This document shows positions 45,685 through 55,168 of a stretch of 64,000 nt of DNA, in pieces. The position numbers and the translations under genes are program-made. The stretch covers positions 124,001-188,000 of the forward strand of contig NZ_CP049258.1 of the NCBI RefSeq assembly GCF_011046735.1, written 5' to 3'. The notes beneath the pieces were generated by a model. The model was not told where the DNA came from. It searched no databases and saw only the letters and a program-made list of their open reading frames with translations. Position 1 is the stretch's first letter, and each line of letters begins with the position of its first letter. The stretch comes from Nordella sp. HKS 07. Its GTDB lineage: Bacteria; Pseudomonadota; Alphaproteobacteria; Rhizobiales; Aestuariivirgaceae.

Positions 45685-46499
45685 TCAGGGCTGGCTGCCG
45701 CCACCGGCATAGCCACCATTGTCGTTCTTGTCGTCCCCCGGTGTGAACAGATCGAGCGTGCGGTTGCGCGGATTATCCTCGCGATGACGGCGGATCAGGG
45801 TCTTGTCCTCGGCGCCGAAATAGAATTTCAGGCCGCCGAGGAGCGAGAAGAACTCGCTGTCGCCATACTCCGCTTTGCTGTAGAGCGACATCGGCATGCC
45901 GCCGAACTGATATTCGAAGCCGGCGCGCAGGCCTTCATAATTATCGATGACCTTGCCGCCGACCGACACCCGGAAGTCGTCGGTCATATAGTAAGCGACA
46001 TCGCCGATGATGAAACCGGTATCCTTGCCGTCACCATCATCCGAATCGATATTGAGATACCCGCCCCAGGCTTCGAGCGACATATTGCCGAGATAGAGCT
46101 CGGCTTCGGGACCCACCGCATAGTGCGTGGCATCATCGCCGTCGGTCGCGCCGCCGGTGACGCCAAAGAGATAGGTTTCCGGATCGCGGATGAATAAATG
46201 GCCGACGGCGCCATATTGTGTGTTGCGAGTATGTCGTTCACGCCGATATCCGCCTGGAAGCCGAACAGACAGCCGAGCGGAAGGCTCAGCAAGCCGCCGG
46301 CCTCTCCGGCCAAATCGCCCGCCTCGTTTTCCTTGTCGGCATAGCCGGCGCCGCCTTCGATCTTTCCATTCAAGGATGAAACAGCCGGCGTGCAGCCAGG
46401 CTCGACGACATCGGCCGCAAAGGCGGCGCCGCCAAAGCCCTTTATGACCACGGTGCCCGTTAGAGCGGCTCCCGTAAGCCAGGCCTTCCTTCGAATCAT
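45685..46499 (-). pseudogene. Frameshifted paralogue of the porin-like protein
   Basis: The first part (46499 down to about 46225) encodes a signal peptide (MIRRKAWLTGAALTGTVVI) and a mature start like the intact neighbour, up to GFQADIGVND. The frame then breaks near 46217-46222, a (TG)3 tract on the plus strand. The rest continues in another frame: TQYGAVGHLFIRDPE then VGPEAELYLGNMSLEAWGGY to the stop at 45685. Removing one TG pair restores a single reading frame of the paralogue's length. The downstream tail DKTLIRRHREDNPRNR is nearly identical to the intact copy. Confidence 0.8.
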
Positions 46500-46649
46500 G
46501 CCCCCTGCCTCGTCAGTACAAGGCCGCCCCGCACTGTTCAGTCAGGAAGACACTAACTCCAGGTATCAATCCCCCAAAAGTAATTTGCCGCAGACGCGCA
46601 TTTTTCTTGCGCGCTGCGGCAAATAGGCAACAGTTTCCTAGCGATAGGC

Positions 46650-47126
46650 TTAGCGGCGGACGAAATCCAGATAAAGCCCGGCGACGCCTGCAGCGACGTT
46701 CAGACCGGTCTGCACCTGCACGCTAAGCGGTTGGAGAGAAATGGTTTTCTTGAATCCCCCAATCAGGACATTGGCGCCAAGTCCGGCCACCACGGTGGCT
46801 TCGGCTGTCGCCCCGACATAGGTTCCTTCGAGCGCGCCCCGCTTGGTCTTGCCGGGCGCGAAAACCGCCCAGGCCAGGATGGTTTGGTGGGTCACCCCGA
46901 TATCGACACCGAGCTTGCGGATGCGCCCTTCATAGCGCTCCACCCGCCCGCCGCCCGACGGCTGATAGACGCAGTTGATCTTCTTCGATGAGACCAGAAT
47001 CAAGCCCACCCCGCCCTCGATCGAGCAGGTCAGCACCCCTATCTTCACCCCTGTTTTCGCATCTGCCGCCGGAGCGGAGAGGCCGAGCGCTGCAACCGCA
47101 GCCGCGGCCAAAGCGAGTTTACGCAT
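46650..47126 (-). CDS. DUF992 domain-containing secreted protein
   Basis: A 158-residue exported protein with a signal peptide (residues 1-23, ending AADA) and the DUF992 domain. Motifs are GVLTCSIEGGVGLILVSSKKINCVY, YEGRIRKLGVDIGVT and YVGATAEATVVAGLGANVLIGG. DUF992 proteins are nearly restricted to Rhizobiales and relatives; their function is unknown, but they are predicted envelope proteins. Two conserved cysteines probably form a disulfide. The ATG at 47126 replaces a spurious in-frame extension to 47222. It is divergent from the oxidoreductase gene at 47249. Confidence 0.85.
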   Translation of the reverse strand: MRKLALAAAAVAALGLSAPAADAKTGVKIGVLTCSIEGGVGLILVSSKKINCVYQPSGGGRVERYEGRIRKLGVDIGVTHQTILAWAVFAPGKTKRGALEGTYVGATAEATVVAGLGANVLIGGFKKTISLQPLSVQVQTGLNVAAGVAGLYLDFVRR

Positions 47127-47248
47127 TCCTGTTATCCTTTTGTTTGTAAGCAAGCCGAATCCTAGCGCTGAATGTGTCTCTAATGCGACCCGCCATTGAC
47201 GTGGCGCGAAGACGCGAGTCAAAAAGCATGGAACGGGAGATGCATTGA

Positions 47249-48853
47249 ATGACGACGGATATCCTCATTGTCGGCGCCGGTCATAACGGCTTGGTTTGCG
47301 CCTATTACCTCGCTTCTGCCGGATTGAAAGTCAAGATCGTGGAACGGCGTGCCGTGGTAGGCGGCGCCGCCGTGACGGAAGAGTTCCATCCGGGCTTCCG
47401 CAACTCGGTCGCCGCCTATACGGTAAGCCTGCTCAATCCCAAGGTCATTGCCGACATGAATTTGTCAGCACACGGACTGACCGTGGTCGAGCGGCGCGCC
47501 TCGAATTTCCTGCCGCAGCCCGACGGGCGCTATCTGCTGACCGGCCCTGGGCGGACCGAAGCCGAGATCGCCAAATTCTCGCAAAAGGACGCTGCCGCCT
47601 ATCCGCGCTACTCCGACGAGATTGATGCGATCGCCGACGTACTGCGCGACCTGGTGCTGAAGCCGCCGCCCAATCTGGTCGAGGGTGGGCTGCTGTCGAG
47701 CCTGCCCGAGCTCCTCAAGGCCGGCGCTCTCGCACGGCGGCTGGGCTCGCTTTCGCTGGAGCGCAAGCGCGTGCTCTACGATCTCTTCACGCAGTCGGCC
47801 GCTGACTTCCTCGACGGCTGGTTCGAGTCCGACGTGGTGAAGGCCGTGTTCGGCTTCGATTCGATCGTCGGCGCCTTTGCCAGCCCGAAGACGCCGGGCA
47901 CCGCCTATGTGCAGCTGCATCATTGCTTTGGCGAGGTGAATGGCAAGAAGGGCGTGTGGGGTCATGCGCTGGGCGGCATGGGCGCCATCACCCAGGCCAT
48001 GGCCAAGGCGTGCCGCGACAAGGGCGTCGAGATTATCACCGACGCGGCGGTGAGCGAGATCATGGTGGAAAAGGGCCGCGCGCAGGGCGTCGTCCTCGCC
48101 GATGGCAGAAGCTACAGGGCCCGGGCAGTCGTCTCCAATCTCAATCCCAAGCTCCTGTTCGGCCGCCTTGTGCCCGAGGATGCCCTGCCCGCCGATTTCC
48201 TCCACCGCATCAGGCGATGGAAATGCGGCTCCGGCACCTTCCGCATGAATGTGGCACTCGCAGAACTGCCCTCTTTCACCTGCCTGCCGGGGCGCAGCGT
48301 CGGCGATCACCATACGTCGGGCATCATCATCGCGCCGACGCTCTCTTATATGGACCGCGCCTATCACGATGCGCGTGAACACGGCTGGAGCCGCCGGCCG
48401 ATCGTCGAGGTGCTGATCCCTTCGACACTCGACCCCTCGCTCGCCCCCAACGGAGCCCATGTCGCGAGCCTGTTCTGCCAGCATGTGGCACCCGAACTGC
48501 CCGACGGCGCCTCATGGGACGAGCATCGCGACGAGGTAGCCGATCTCATGATCAAGACCGTCGATGACTACGCCCCGGGCTTCGCGGCAAGCGTCCTTGG
48601 CCGCCAGATCAATTCACCGCTGGATCTCGAGCGCACTTTCGGACTCATCGGCGGCGACATCTTCCATGGTGCCCTGTCGCTCGACCAGCTCTTCTCGGCG
48701 CGTCCCATGCTCGGCTATGCCGATTATCGCAGCCCTCTCTCCGGCCTCTATATGTGCGGCTCGGGAACCCATCCGGGGGGCGGGGTCACCGGGGCTCCGG
48801 GCCACAATGCCGCCCGCGCCGTGCTCAAGGATTTTCGCCTGAAACACGCTTAG
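47249..48853 (+). CDS. Phytoene-dehydrogenase-like FAD oxidoreductase
   Basis: A 534-residue flavoprotein of the carotenoid/retinoid oxidoreductase (PYROXD2-like) type. The FAD motif VGAGHNGLVCAYYLASAGLKV is at residues 7-27, RRAVVGGAAVTEE follows near 31-43, and the C-terminal FAD contact GLYMCGSGTHPGGGVTGAPGHNAA is near 500-523. Substrate cannot be told; no carotenoid biosynthetic genes adjoin it, so a carotenoid role should not be assumed. The start at 47249 follows cgggaga. It lies upstream of the terC-like gene by 40 bases. Confidence 0.85.
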   Translation: MTTDILIVGAGHNGLVCAYYLASAGLKVKIVERRAVVGGAAVTEEFHPGFRNSVAAYTVSLLNPKVIADMNLSAHGLTVVERRASNFLPQPDGRYLLTGPGRTEAEIAKFSQKDAAAYPRYSDEIDAIADVLRDLVLKPPPNLVEGGLLSSLPELLKAGALARRLGSLSLERKRVLYDLFTQSAADFLDGWFESDVVKAVFGFDSIVGAFASPKTPGTAYVQLHHCFGEVNGKKGVWGHALGGMGAITQAMAKACRDKGVEIITDAAVSEIMVEKGRAQGVVLADGRSYRARAVVSNLNPKLLFGRLVPEDALPADFLHRIRRWKCGSGTFRMNVALAELPSFTCLPGRSVGDHHTSGIIIAPTLSYMDRAYHDAREHGWSRRPIVEVLIPSTLDPSLAPNGAHVASLFCQHVAPELPDGASWDEHRDEVADLMIKTVDDYAPGFAASVLGRQINSPLDLERTFGLIGGDIFHGALSLDQLFSARPMLGYADYRSPLSGLYMCGSGTHPGGGVTGAPGHNAARAVLKDFRLKHA

Positions 48854-48893
48854 CTCTTGGCATCGGCCCAAAAACTCGCTCATATCGGCAGGC

Positions 48894-49577
48894 ATGGACT
48901 ATATCCTCGCCAGTTCGGTCGCCATCCTCCAGATCATCTGGATCGACCTCCTCCTGTCCGGTGACAATGCCGTCGTCATCGCGCTCGCCTGCCGCTCGCT
49001 GCCCCCGCATCTGCGCAAATGGGGCATCATCCTTGGTGCCAGCGTCGCCATCCTGCTGCGCATCATCTTTGCGCTCATCATCTCCCACCTCCTCGCCATC
49101 CCTTTCCTGAAGCTCGTTGGCGCCCTGCTCCTGGTGTGGATCGCGGTGAAGCTCGCCAAGGGTGAGGAAGTCGAAGAGAAGGCTATCGCCGCCTCCGACA
49201 AGCTCTACAAGGCGGTGTGGACCATCGCCCTCGCCGATGCGGTGATGAGCCTCGACAATGTCGTCGCCATCGCCGCCGTGTCGAAAGGCAATCCCTGGCT
49301 GTTCGGCTTCGGCCTGGCTTTGTCCATCCCGCTCATCATGGTCGGCTCGCAGCTCATCATGAAGATGATCGAGAAATTCCCGATCATCGTCTGGGCCGGA
49401 GCGGCGCTGCTCGGCTGGATCGCCGGCGAGATGCTTGCCACCGATCCCATCATCGCCACCCACTTCGAAATCGAGCCGCATTCGACCCCGGTTTATGTCG
49501 CGGCCGCCATTGGCGCCGTCCTCGTAGTGGCGATCGGCTACTGGCTCAAATCGCGCTCGGAACCGGCTGAGGCTTGA
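48894..49577 (+). CDS. TerC-family membrane protein (YjbE-like)
   Basis: A 227-residue inner-membrane protein with about seven helices. TerC motifs with acidic residues inside helices are seen: IWIDLLLSGDNAVVIALACR near residues 18-37 and ALADAVMSLDNVVAIAAVSKG near 112-132. TerC proteins have been linked to metal (manganese, tellurite) homeostasis and metalation of secreted enzymes. YjbE-type proteins have this size. It follows the oxidoreductase gene by 40 bases and converges with the stomatin-like gene, 7 bases away. Confidence 0.88.
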   Translation: MDYILASSVAILQIIWIDLLLSGDNAVVIALACRSLPPHLRKWGIILGASVAILLRIIFALIISHLLAIPFLKLVGALLLVWIAVKLAKGEEVEEKAIAASDKLYKAVWTIALADAVMSLDNVVAIAAVSKGNPWLFGFGLALSIPLIMVGSQLIMKMIEKFPIIVWAGAALLGWIAGEMLATDPIIATHFEIEPHSTPVYVAAAIGAVLVVAIGYWLKSRSEPAEA

Positions 49578-49584
49578 CCCCGGA

Positions 49585-50349
49585 TCACTTGGCCTCGCCC
49601 CGTGGGCGCTGAAAATGCGCCAGCAAGTCCACCGGAAGCGGAAAGACCACGGTCGAGGACCGTTCGCCTGCTATGTCATGTAAGGCAGCGAAGTAGCGCA
49701 ACTGCATCGCCTGCGGCTCGGCGGCGAGCATCTTGCCGGCCTCCACCAGTTTCTCCGCCGCCTGCTGCTCCCCTTCCGCATTGATCACCTTGGCCCGGCG
49801 CAACCGCTCGGCCTCGGCCTGCTTGGCGATGGCGCGGACCATGTTCTCGTTGAGATCGATATCCTTGATCTCGACATTGGTCACCTTAATGCCCCAGGCA
49901 TCGGTCTGCTGGTCGAGGATTTCCTGAATGTCGCTGTTGAGCCGGTCGCGCTCGGCCAGCATCTCGTCGAGCTCATGTTTGCCGAGTACCGAGCGCAAGG
50001 TGGTCTGGGCGAGCTGGCTGGTCGCCGCCATGAAGTCTTCGACCTTGATGATCGCACGCTCCGCATCGACGATGCGGAAATAGAGGACGGCATTCACCTT
50101 GACCGAGACATTGTCGCGCGAGATCACATCCTGCGGCGGAATGGCCTGCACCACGACGCGCAAATCCACCCGCACCATCTGCTGCACAAAGGGAATGAGG
50201 ATGATGAGTCCGGGCCCCTTCACGCCGGTGAAACGGCCGAGCGTGAAGACGACACCACGTTCATATTCCCTCAGGATCCGGATGGCCGAGGTGAAGAACA
50301 GAATCACGATCGCGGCCAGCACCAGATAGGCGACATAATCGATCATCAT
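49585..50349 (-). CDS. SPFH/stomatin-like (slipin) membrane protein
   Basis: A 254-residue protein with an N-terminal membrane hairpin (residues 4-23) and an SPFH domain (about 30-190). Typical motifs are [43 protein letters not shown] and [17 protein letters not shown]. Slipins form large ring assemblies in the inner membrane and are nearly always encoded next to an NfeD protein, which is their protease/partner. Here the ATG overlaps the nfeD stop by 4 bases. The C-terminal coiled coil ([22 protein letters not shown]) fits the family. Confidence 0.94.
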   Translation of the reverse strand: MMIDYVAYLVLAAIVILFFTSAIRILREYERGVVFTLGRFTGVKGPGLIILIPFVQQMVRVDLRVVVQAIPPQDVISRDNVSVKVNAVLYFRIVDAERAIIKVEDFMAATSQLAQTTLRSVLGKHELDEMLAERDRLNSDIQEILDQQTDAWGIKVTNVEIKDIDLNENMVRAIAKQAEAERLRRAKVINAEGEQQAAEKLVEAGKMLAAEPQAMQLRYFAALHDIAGERSSTVVFPLPVDLLAHFQRPRGEAK

Positions 50350-51248
50350 GGAGGTTCTCCCAAGCTTGGACCCAGTTCCCGCTTACGCCGCAAAGTGAGG
50401 ACGAGCCCATCGATGCCCGCGATTTCGGCCCGCTCGCCCGCCACGAAATTATCGCCGCTTCGGGCATTCCAGCGCTCGCCCTCGGCGAGCACATGGCCAG
50501 CACCTCCCGACCAGTCCAGGACCTCGGCCGGCAAGCCGAGCATGGCCCGGCGGCCGATGCGAACCGGGGTGCTGCGGGCTCGCCACAGAAAGCGGCCGGA
50601 GAGCAGCAGGAGCGTTGAGATCAGAGCTGTCCCGATGAGCACTGCGATCCAGGACAACCGATAGCCGGGCGCCTGGACCTTGAACAGCATCGCGGCGCCA
50701 AGAAGAAAGGCGGCTACTCCGCCGGCGCCCAGAACGACCGTCGGATAGAAGGCCTCAACGGTCAAAAAGGTGAGGCCCAGCAGCATCAGCGCAAGGCCGG
50801 TATAATCGATGGGCAAGAGATTGAGCGCATAGAGACCGAGCACGAGACATAGAGTGCCGATCACGCCCGGCGCCACCGCGCCCGGACTCATGAATTCGAA
50901 GATGAGCCCGTAGACGCCGATGAGCATGAGGATGACGGCGATATTGGGATCGGTGATCACCGAGAGAAGCCTGATCAGCCAGCCGGGTTCGATTGTCTCG
51001 ACCGGCAATCCCTTGGTCGCGAGGCTCTTCACACCGCTCGTCGTCGTGACCTTGCGGCCGTCAATCGCCTGCAGGAGGCTGGCCGTGTCGCCCGTGACGA
51101 AGTCGATGACGTGCGCATCGAGCGCGGCTTGCGCCGAAAGACTCGCCGCCTCGCGCACCGCCTTTTCGCCCCAGTCGGCATTGCGCCCACGCAGTTCCGC
51201 CAAGCTGCGGATGAGCGCCACGGCATCATTCGTCACCTTTTTCGTCAT
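50346..51248 (-). CDS. NfeD protein, C-terminal half (membrane and OB-fold part)
   Basis: A 300-residue segment starting [18 protein letters not shown]. The KVTNDA context matches the lysine side of the Ser-Lys dyad of NfeD-1b proteases. Four or five hydrophobic helices follow (about residues 85-215, with [31 protein letters not shown]). The NfeD OB-fold is at the end ([31 protein letters not shown]). In intact relatives this is continuous with the upstream protease half; here a one-base loss in a G5 run separates them. Its ATG overlaps the stop of that half, so it could still be translated. Confidence 0.8.
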   Translation of the reverse strand: MTKKVTNDAVALIRSLAELRGRNADWGEKAVREAASLSAQAALDAHVIDFVTGDTASLLQAIDGRKVTTTSGVKSLATKGLPVETIEPGWLIRLLSVITDPNIAVILMLIGVYGLIFEFMSPGAVAPGVIGTLCLVLGLYALNLLPIDYTGLALMLLGLTFLTVEAFYPTVVLGAGGVAAFLLGAAMLFKVQAPGYRLSWIAVLIGTALISTLLLLSGRFLWRARSTPVRIGRRAMLGLPAEVLDWSGGAGHVLAEGERWNARSGDNFVAGERAEIAGIDGLVLTLRRKRELGPSLGEPP

Positions 51249-51742
51249 CGTGTCCTGGGACGGCGCCTGCGGCGTCGCACTCTTGTCGTCGGGGTTCTGG
51301 TCGCCTCCCCCGGCAGTCCCGGGAAGGGCGCGCCGATCTCGACAGGCGTTGCGGCGCCAATATTGGTGCCGGGCGCCATGGCCGCCACATGGGTGGCATA
51401 GAGGATATAGGTGCCCGCGCTCGCCGCATGGCTGCCCGGGGGTGCGACAAAGCCGACGACGGGGACCGGCGACGCCAGTATATCGGCAATGATCTCGCGC
51501 ATGCTGGTGGCAAGGCCGCCCGGCGTATTGAGGCGCAGGATGACGACCTCGGCATTTCTTTCATGGGCACTGGCCAAGCCCTCCCTCACCTGCCGGACGG
51601 TGGCCGGGCCGATGGCGCCGTCGATTTCGATCAGAAGGGCAATCCGGGAGCCTTCGCCCGTCTCACCCCAACTCGGAATGAGGAAGGCGAGCGCCGCAAC
51701 GGCCAGCGCGGCCGTAAAGAGAGCCACATGCACCAGTCTCAT
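51245..51742 (-). CDS. NfeD protein, N-terminal ClpP-like serine protease half
   Basis: A 165-residue segment from the ATG at 51742 (MRLVHVALFT), with a signal anchor (residues 4-24) and a ClpP-like protease domain. The nucleophile is S108 in HAASAGTYILYATHVAAMAPGT, and LNTPGGLATSM near 72-82 is the oxyanion region. Normally the catalytic lysine follows about 40 residues later, in the KVTNDA segment now in the next frame. After GLPGE the frame runs into Arg-rich nonsense, ending at a TGA that overlaps the next ATG. Restoring one G in the run at 51307-51311 rejoins the halves. Confidence 0.8.
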   Translation of the reverse strand: MRLVHVALFTAALAVAALAFLIPSWGETGEGSRIALLIEIDGAIGPATVRQVREGLASAHERNAEVVILRLNTPGGLATSMREIIADILASPVPVVGFVAPPGSHAASAGTYILYATHVAAMAPGTNIGAATPVEIGAPFPGLPGEATRTPTTRVRRRRRRPRTR

Positions 51743-51832
51743 GCCTGGAGCCTTTCCGGTCCGGGCCGCGAAGGTCCGGATGGCGCTCTGAAACGTCTCC
51801 CCCCAATATGGCGTGTGCGCAGCGGCAATTCC

Positions 51833-51887
51833 ACCTCGAGCAAATCCCGCCAAAGTTGAAGACTTTGGCGACAGGATTTGCTCTAGA
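51833..51887. repeat. GAGCAAATC palindromic repeat, copy 1
   Basis: Outer arms gagcaaatc/gattttgctc-type (gagcaaatc ... gatttgctc) enclose cgccaaagt-tgaag-actttggcg. It lies upstream of the nfeD start and downstream of the binding-protein stop. The second copy is at 58856-58905 in the opposite orientation. Confidence 0.7.
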
Positions 51888-51925
51888 CATTTATTTCGCC
51901 CGGATGCGCGCCAGAGGCAGCAACG

Positions 51926-53002
51926 TTAATCCCGCTCCATCGACGCCTTCCATTCGGCGAGGAAGCGCTGGCGATTCTGCTGATCGAGCGTGGCGAGCAA
52001 GGCCGGGCCGATCATGATCGGCCGATAGACGCCCGAACCCGCCCCCGGATCGACGGCGTCGACACCCTCCGGTACCGGCCGGTCGAACGAGAAGAAGAAG
52101 GATTTCTCCACCGCCACCGACTGTCCGCGACTCGACAGAAGATAATCGAGGAATTTTCGGCCGAGATCGGTGCGACCGGCTTTCGCCGGGATCATTGCCG
52201 TGCGGCTCAGCACCAGCGTGTAATCGCGCGGCATCACGATACCGATCGGCGCGCCGGCCTTGTAGCGACCATAGGCATAGGAGCCGATCAGATTATATCC
52301 GATGAGCAACTCTCCCGATTCGATACGCGACAGCAGTTCGCCGGTGCAGCAGCGCAGCGTCGCCCGCGACCGCCCGAAACTCTCGAGCAGCCGGCCGAAG
52401 ATGTTCGACTGTTGCGTGTCGAAAAAAGCGAAGAGATAGCCGATGCCTGAACGCTCGATGTCATAGGTACCGATCTTGCCGTCATAGAGCTCGGACTTGG
52501 CCCGCAGAAGCTCGGCCAGATCGTGATGGGTCCGGGGTATGTCCGCCGCCGGCACGAGATTGCGATTGTAGACGATCACCGCCGGCTCGAAAGTGAAGCC
52601 GAAGACCTCGTTGCGCCATTTCGCCCAGTCGGGGATACGATTGGTGTTGGGCGAGTCATAGGCCTGGGCGCAGCCGTCATTGGCAAGCTTGGCGATGTGG
52701 TCGACCGAGGACGAAATGACGATATCCGCCATCTTCTCGCCGCCGGCACATTGGGCGGAGAGCAGATCGTAGAGTTCGTTGGTCAGATAGTCGGTGAAAT
52801 CGACGGTGATGCCGGGCTCGGCCTGCTGGAAATCACGGATCATCGGCTCGATGGCGCTGATATCAGCGGAGGCATGAATGGTGAGCACCGCGCTCTCCTG
52901 GCCGACCGCCGGAAAGCGGTAGTTCTCCTTGGCCGCGGCAAAGCCCGCCATTGCCACGAGGCAAAGCCCGATGCGCGCCAGATATCGGAGCAACGCGGTC
53001 AT
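51926..53002 (-). CDS. Periplasmic solute-binding protein linked to a two-component system
   Basis: A 358-residue exported protein with a signal peptide (residues 1-24, ending MAGFAAA). It has the family 1 solute-binding fold, with TIHASADISAIEPMIRDFQQ near the start and FTFEPAVIVYNRNLVPAADIP near 140-160. The type resembles iron/phosphoglycerate-type binding proteins. There are no ABC permease or ATPase genes here. Instead its ATG overlaps the histidine kinase stop by 4 bases, so it most likely presents a ligand to that kinase, as PgtC-like or Bct-type accessory proteins do. Confidence 0.82.
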   Translation of the reverse strand: MTALLRYLARIGLCLVAMAGFAAAKENYRFPAVGQESAVLTIHASADISAIEPMIRDFQQAEPGITVDFTDYLTNELYDLLSAQCAGGEKMADIVISSSVDHIAKLANDGCAQAYDSPNTNRIPDWAKWRNEVFGFTFEPAVIVYNRNLVPAADIPRTHHDLAELLRAKSELYDGKIGTYDIERSGIGYLFAFFDTQQSNIFGRLLESFGRSRATLRCCTGELLSRIESGELLIGYNLIGSYAYGRYKAGAPIGIVMPRDYTLVLSRTAMIPAKAGRTDLGRKFLDYLLSSRGQSVAVEKSFFFSFDRPVPEGVDAVDPGAGSGVYRPIMIGPALLATLDQQNRQRFLAEWKASMERD

Positions 53003-54372
53003 GACGCCTTCGCCCCATTGAATGTGAACAGCACCGAGAAAATTCCCCCTTCCGATTTGAAGCTGAGCTCGCCGCCATGATGGGCGGCGACGTCGCGCGC
53101 GATGGCAAGTCCCAGCCCCGAGCCCGTGCCGCCGGACCGGCCGCGGAAGAAACGCTGCGGCGCCTGCGGCCACAGCGCTTCGGGAATTCCCGGTCCGTCG
53201 TCGCCGACCTCGACCTCGATGCCGGCGCCGCTCCGGCGCACGCTGACCCTGAGCAGGGAGCGCGCGCCGTGCTGAATGGCGTTCTCGATGACGTTCTTGA
53301 ACGCCTCGCGCAGGCTGACCGCATCGCCCCGCATCGTCACCGCGCCCTGCGGCGCATCGAAAGCGACGGTGATGTCGCGGTCGAGCGACACCGGAACCGC
53401 GCCTGCCAGCGCCTCGCGCGCCAGCGTCGCCACGTCGACTTCCGACTGTCCCATGGTCTCGGCGCGGTGGCTGATCATCGCGTCGCTCAGCAACTGATTG
53501 GTGAGGCGCGCCAGTTCCGCGGTACGCGTCCTGACCCGCTCGATATGATGCTGACGCTTTGCGGCGTTGGTTTCGCCTGAAAGCAGCTCCACCTGGCCGA
53601 CGAGCGCCGTCAGCGGCGTGCGGATCTGATGTGCCGAATCGGCGATGAAGCGCTGCATCGCCTCGAGCCGCCCGGCGAGACGCTCCATGAAGTTGTTGAT
53701 CGCCGAGATGAGCGTCGCGATCTCGGCCGGCGCTTCGACATCCAGCGGCGTCAGAACATTGGGTGGACGCCCGAGCAACGCCGCCTCGATGGTGGTGAGC
53801 GGCCGCAGAGCCAGTTTAATGGCGACGATCACGCCGGTGAGCGCGATGAGGCTCATCAGGCCGACCAGCACCATCGCCTTGAGGGTGAGGTCGCGGGCCA
53901 GCGCGTCGCGCGCTTCGAGCGTCTGGCCGACCACCGTCATCACCCAGCCATTGGCCTCGGCGAAGTAGCGTCCAACCGCGGCGATGCGGATCGGGCGACC
54001 TTTGAATTCCGTGTTGCTCACATAAGGGCCAGTCCCGCCCGCTTCCGAACCCGCCGGCAAAGGGAGATCCTGATAGCCCGTGACCTCGCTCTTCGCCGGC
54101 ATGGCGACACGATAATAGACACGTGCCGTGCGCGAGGCCGACAAGGCTTCGAGTGCCGATACCGGAATGCCGCCCTCGACCGCGCCATTCTCGGCGGCAA
54201 GCGTCTCGCTGATCTGGCGCGCCGCGCCGAGCAGCACCCGGTCATAGGCATCGTCGGCGGCGGTGCGGGCGTAGTTGGACGCGGCGATGGCGAGCACCGC
54301 GGCGCCGGCCAGCAACACCGCCGAGATCAGCGCCGTGAGGCGCCAGAACAGTGACGACCTACCTCTTTTCAT
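52999..54372 (-). CDS. TctE-like sensor histidine kinase
   Basis: A 457-residue kinase with two membrane helices (about residues 12-32 and 166-187) flanking a periplasmic sensor region of TctE type. The phospho-accepting histidine is H248 in [17 protein letters not shown], and the ATP-binding domain shows [17 protein letters not shown] and [26 protein letters not shown]-like linker precedes the dimerisation region. The gene overlaps the upstream response regulator by 14 bases and the downstream binding protein by 4, so the three are one operon. The divergent tctCBA genes are the natural targets. Confidence 0.92.
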   Translation of the reverse strand: MKRGRSSLFWRLTALISAVLLAGAAVLAIAASNYARTAADDAYDRVLLGAARQISETLAAENGAVEGGIPVSALEALSASRTARVYYRVAMPAKSEVTGYQDLPLPAGSEAGGTGPYVSNTEFKGRPIRIAAVGRYFAEANGWVMTVVGQTLEARDALARDLTLKAMVLVGLMSLIALTGVIVAIKLALRPLTTIEAALLGRPPNVLTPLDVEAPAEIATLISAINNFMERLAGRLEAMQRFIADSAHQIRTPLTALVGQVELLSGETNAAKRQHHIERVRTRTAELARLTNQLLSDAMISHRAETMGQSEVDVATLAREALAGAVPVSLDRDITVAFDAPQGAVTMRGDAVSLREAFKNVIENAIQHGARSLLRVSVRRSGAGIEVEVGDDGPGIPEALWPQAPQRFFRGRSGGTGSGLGLAIARDVAAHHGGELSFKSEGGIFSVLFTFNGAKAS

Positions 54373-55036
54373 CGGCCGATCCCGCCTGATAGCCGACGCC
54401 CCGTACTGTCCTGATCTCCATTCCGGCGGCACCAAGCTTGCGCCTCAACCTCGCGACATAGAGCTCGATGGCGTTCTCGCCCGCATCCTCGCCGAAGCCG
54501 AAAATCTGATTCAGAAGCTCCGCCTTGCTGAACACCCGTTGCGGCCGCGCCATCAGCACTTCGAGCAGCGCCACCTCACGGCGCGTGAGATCGACCCGCT
54601 CGCCCGCGACCGTCACCAGCCGCGCCGCCTGATCGAGCACGACATCGCCTACCGTGAGCCGGCTCACCGCGCCGCCATGCCGTCGCCGCCCCAAAGCGCG
54701 GGCGCGCGCCTCGAGCTCGCGGAAGTCGAAGGGTTTCACGAGATAGTCGTCGGCGCCGAGGTCGAGCGCGCCCACCCGATCGTCCACCTGCGAGCGGGCG
54801 GTGAGAACCAGAACGGCCGTATCGATTTTGCGCGCCCGGATCTCGCCCAGGAGCGTGAAGCCGTCGACATCGGGCAGCATCACGTCGAGGATGATGAGGT
54901 CGTAGCCCTGCACATTGAGCGCGTCGCGGGCACCCTCGCCTGTCATCTGCCAGTCGACCGCATAGCCGACCCGCGACAGCCAGGTGACGATCGCTTCGCC
55001 GACATCGGGCGTGTCCTCGACGATCAGAACGCGCAT
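54359..55036 (-). CDS. TctD-like OmpR/PhoB-family response regulator
   Basis: A 225-residue regulator. The receiver domain has the phospho-acceptor D51 ([13 protein letters not shown]) and the conserved lysine in DDYLVKPFD. The winged-helix DNA-binding domain (about 125-220) contains [26 protein letters not shown] and the C-terminal RTVRGVGYQ. The ATG at 55036 is the standard start ([10 protein letters not shown]). It heads the operon with the kinase and binding protein, divergent from tctC. Regulators of this family bind 11-bp direct repeats like the one at 55074-55091. Confidence 0.94.
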   Translation of the reverse strand: MRVLIVEDTPDVGEAIVTWLSRVGYAVDWQMTGEGARDALNVQGYDLIILDVMLPDVDGFTLLGEIRARKIDTAVLVLTARSQVDDRVGALDLGADDYLVKPFDFRELEARARALGRRRHGGAVSRLTVGDVVLDQAARLVTVAGERVDLTRREVALLEVLMARPQRVFSKAELLNQIFGFGEDAGENAIELYVARLRRKLGAAGMEIRTVRGVGYQAGSADEKR

Positions 55037-55073
55037 CGGCTGAGGAAAACCGCGCGCAAAGGCGCTTGTGGCA

Positions 55074-55105
55074 ATGACAGCTTCATGACAGGATTTAAGC
55101 TTAAA
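55074..55105 (-). promoter_or_regulatory. Perfect Pho-box-like direct repeat and adjacent palindrome
   Basis: Read on the minus strand, 55091-55074 is ctgtcatgaagctgtcat: two ctgtcat half-sites with an 11-base period, matching the classical Pho box at all its conserved half-site positions. Next to it, 55094-55105 is the exact palindrome tttaagcttaaa. The site lies in the 132-base gap between tctD-like and tctC starts, 37 bases from the former. Confidence 0.65.
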
Positions 55106-55168
55106 CGCCCTTCCGCTAGGCCACAACAGATGGCCGAGGATCGTCATCGATACAAGTGGAGGAACCCG

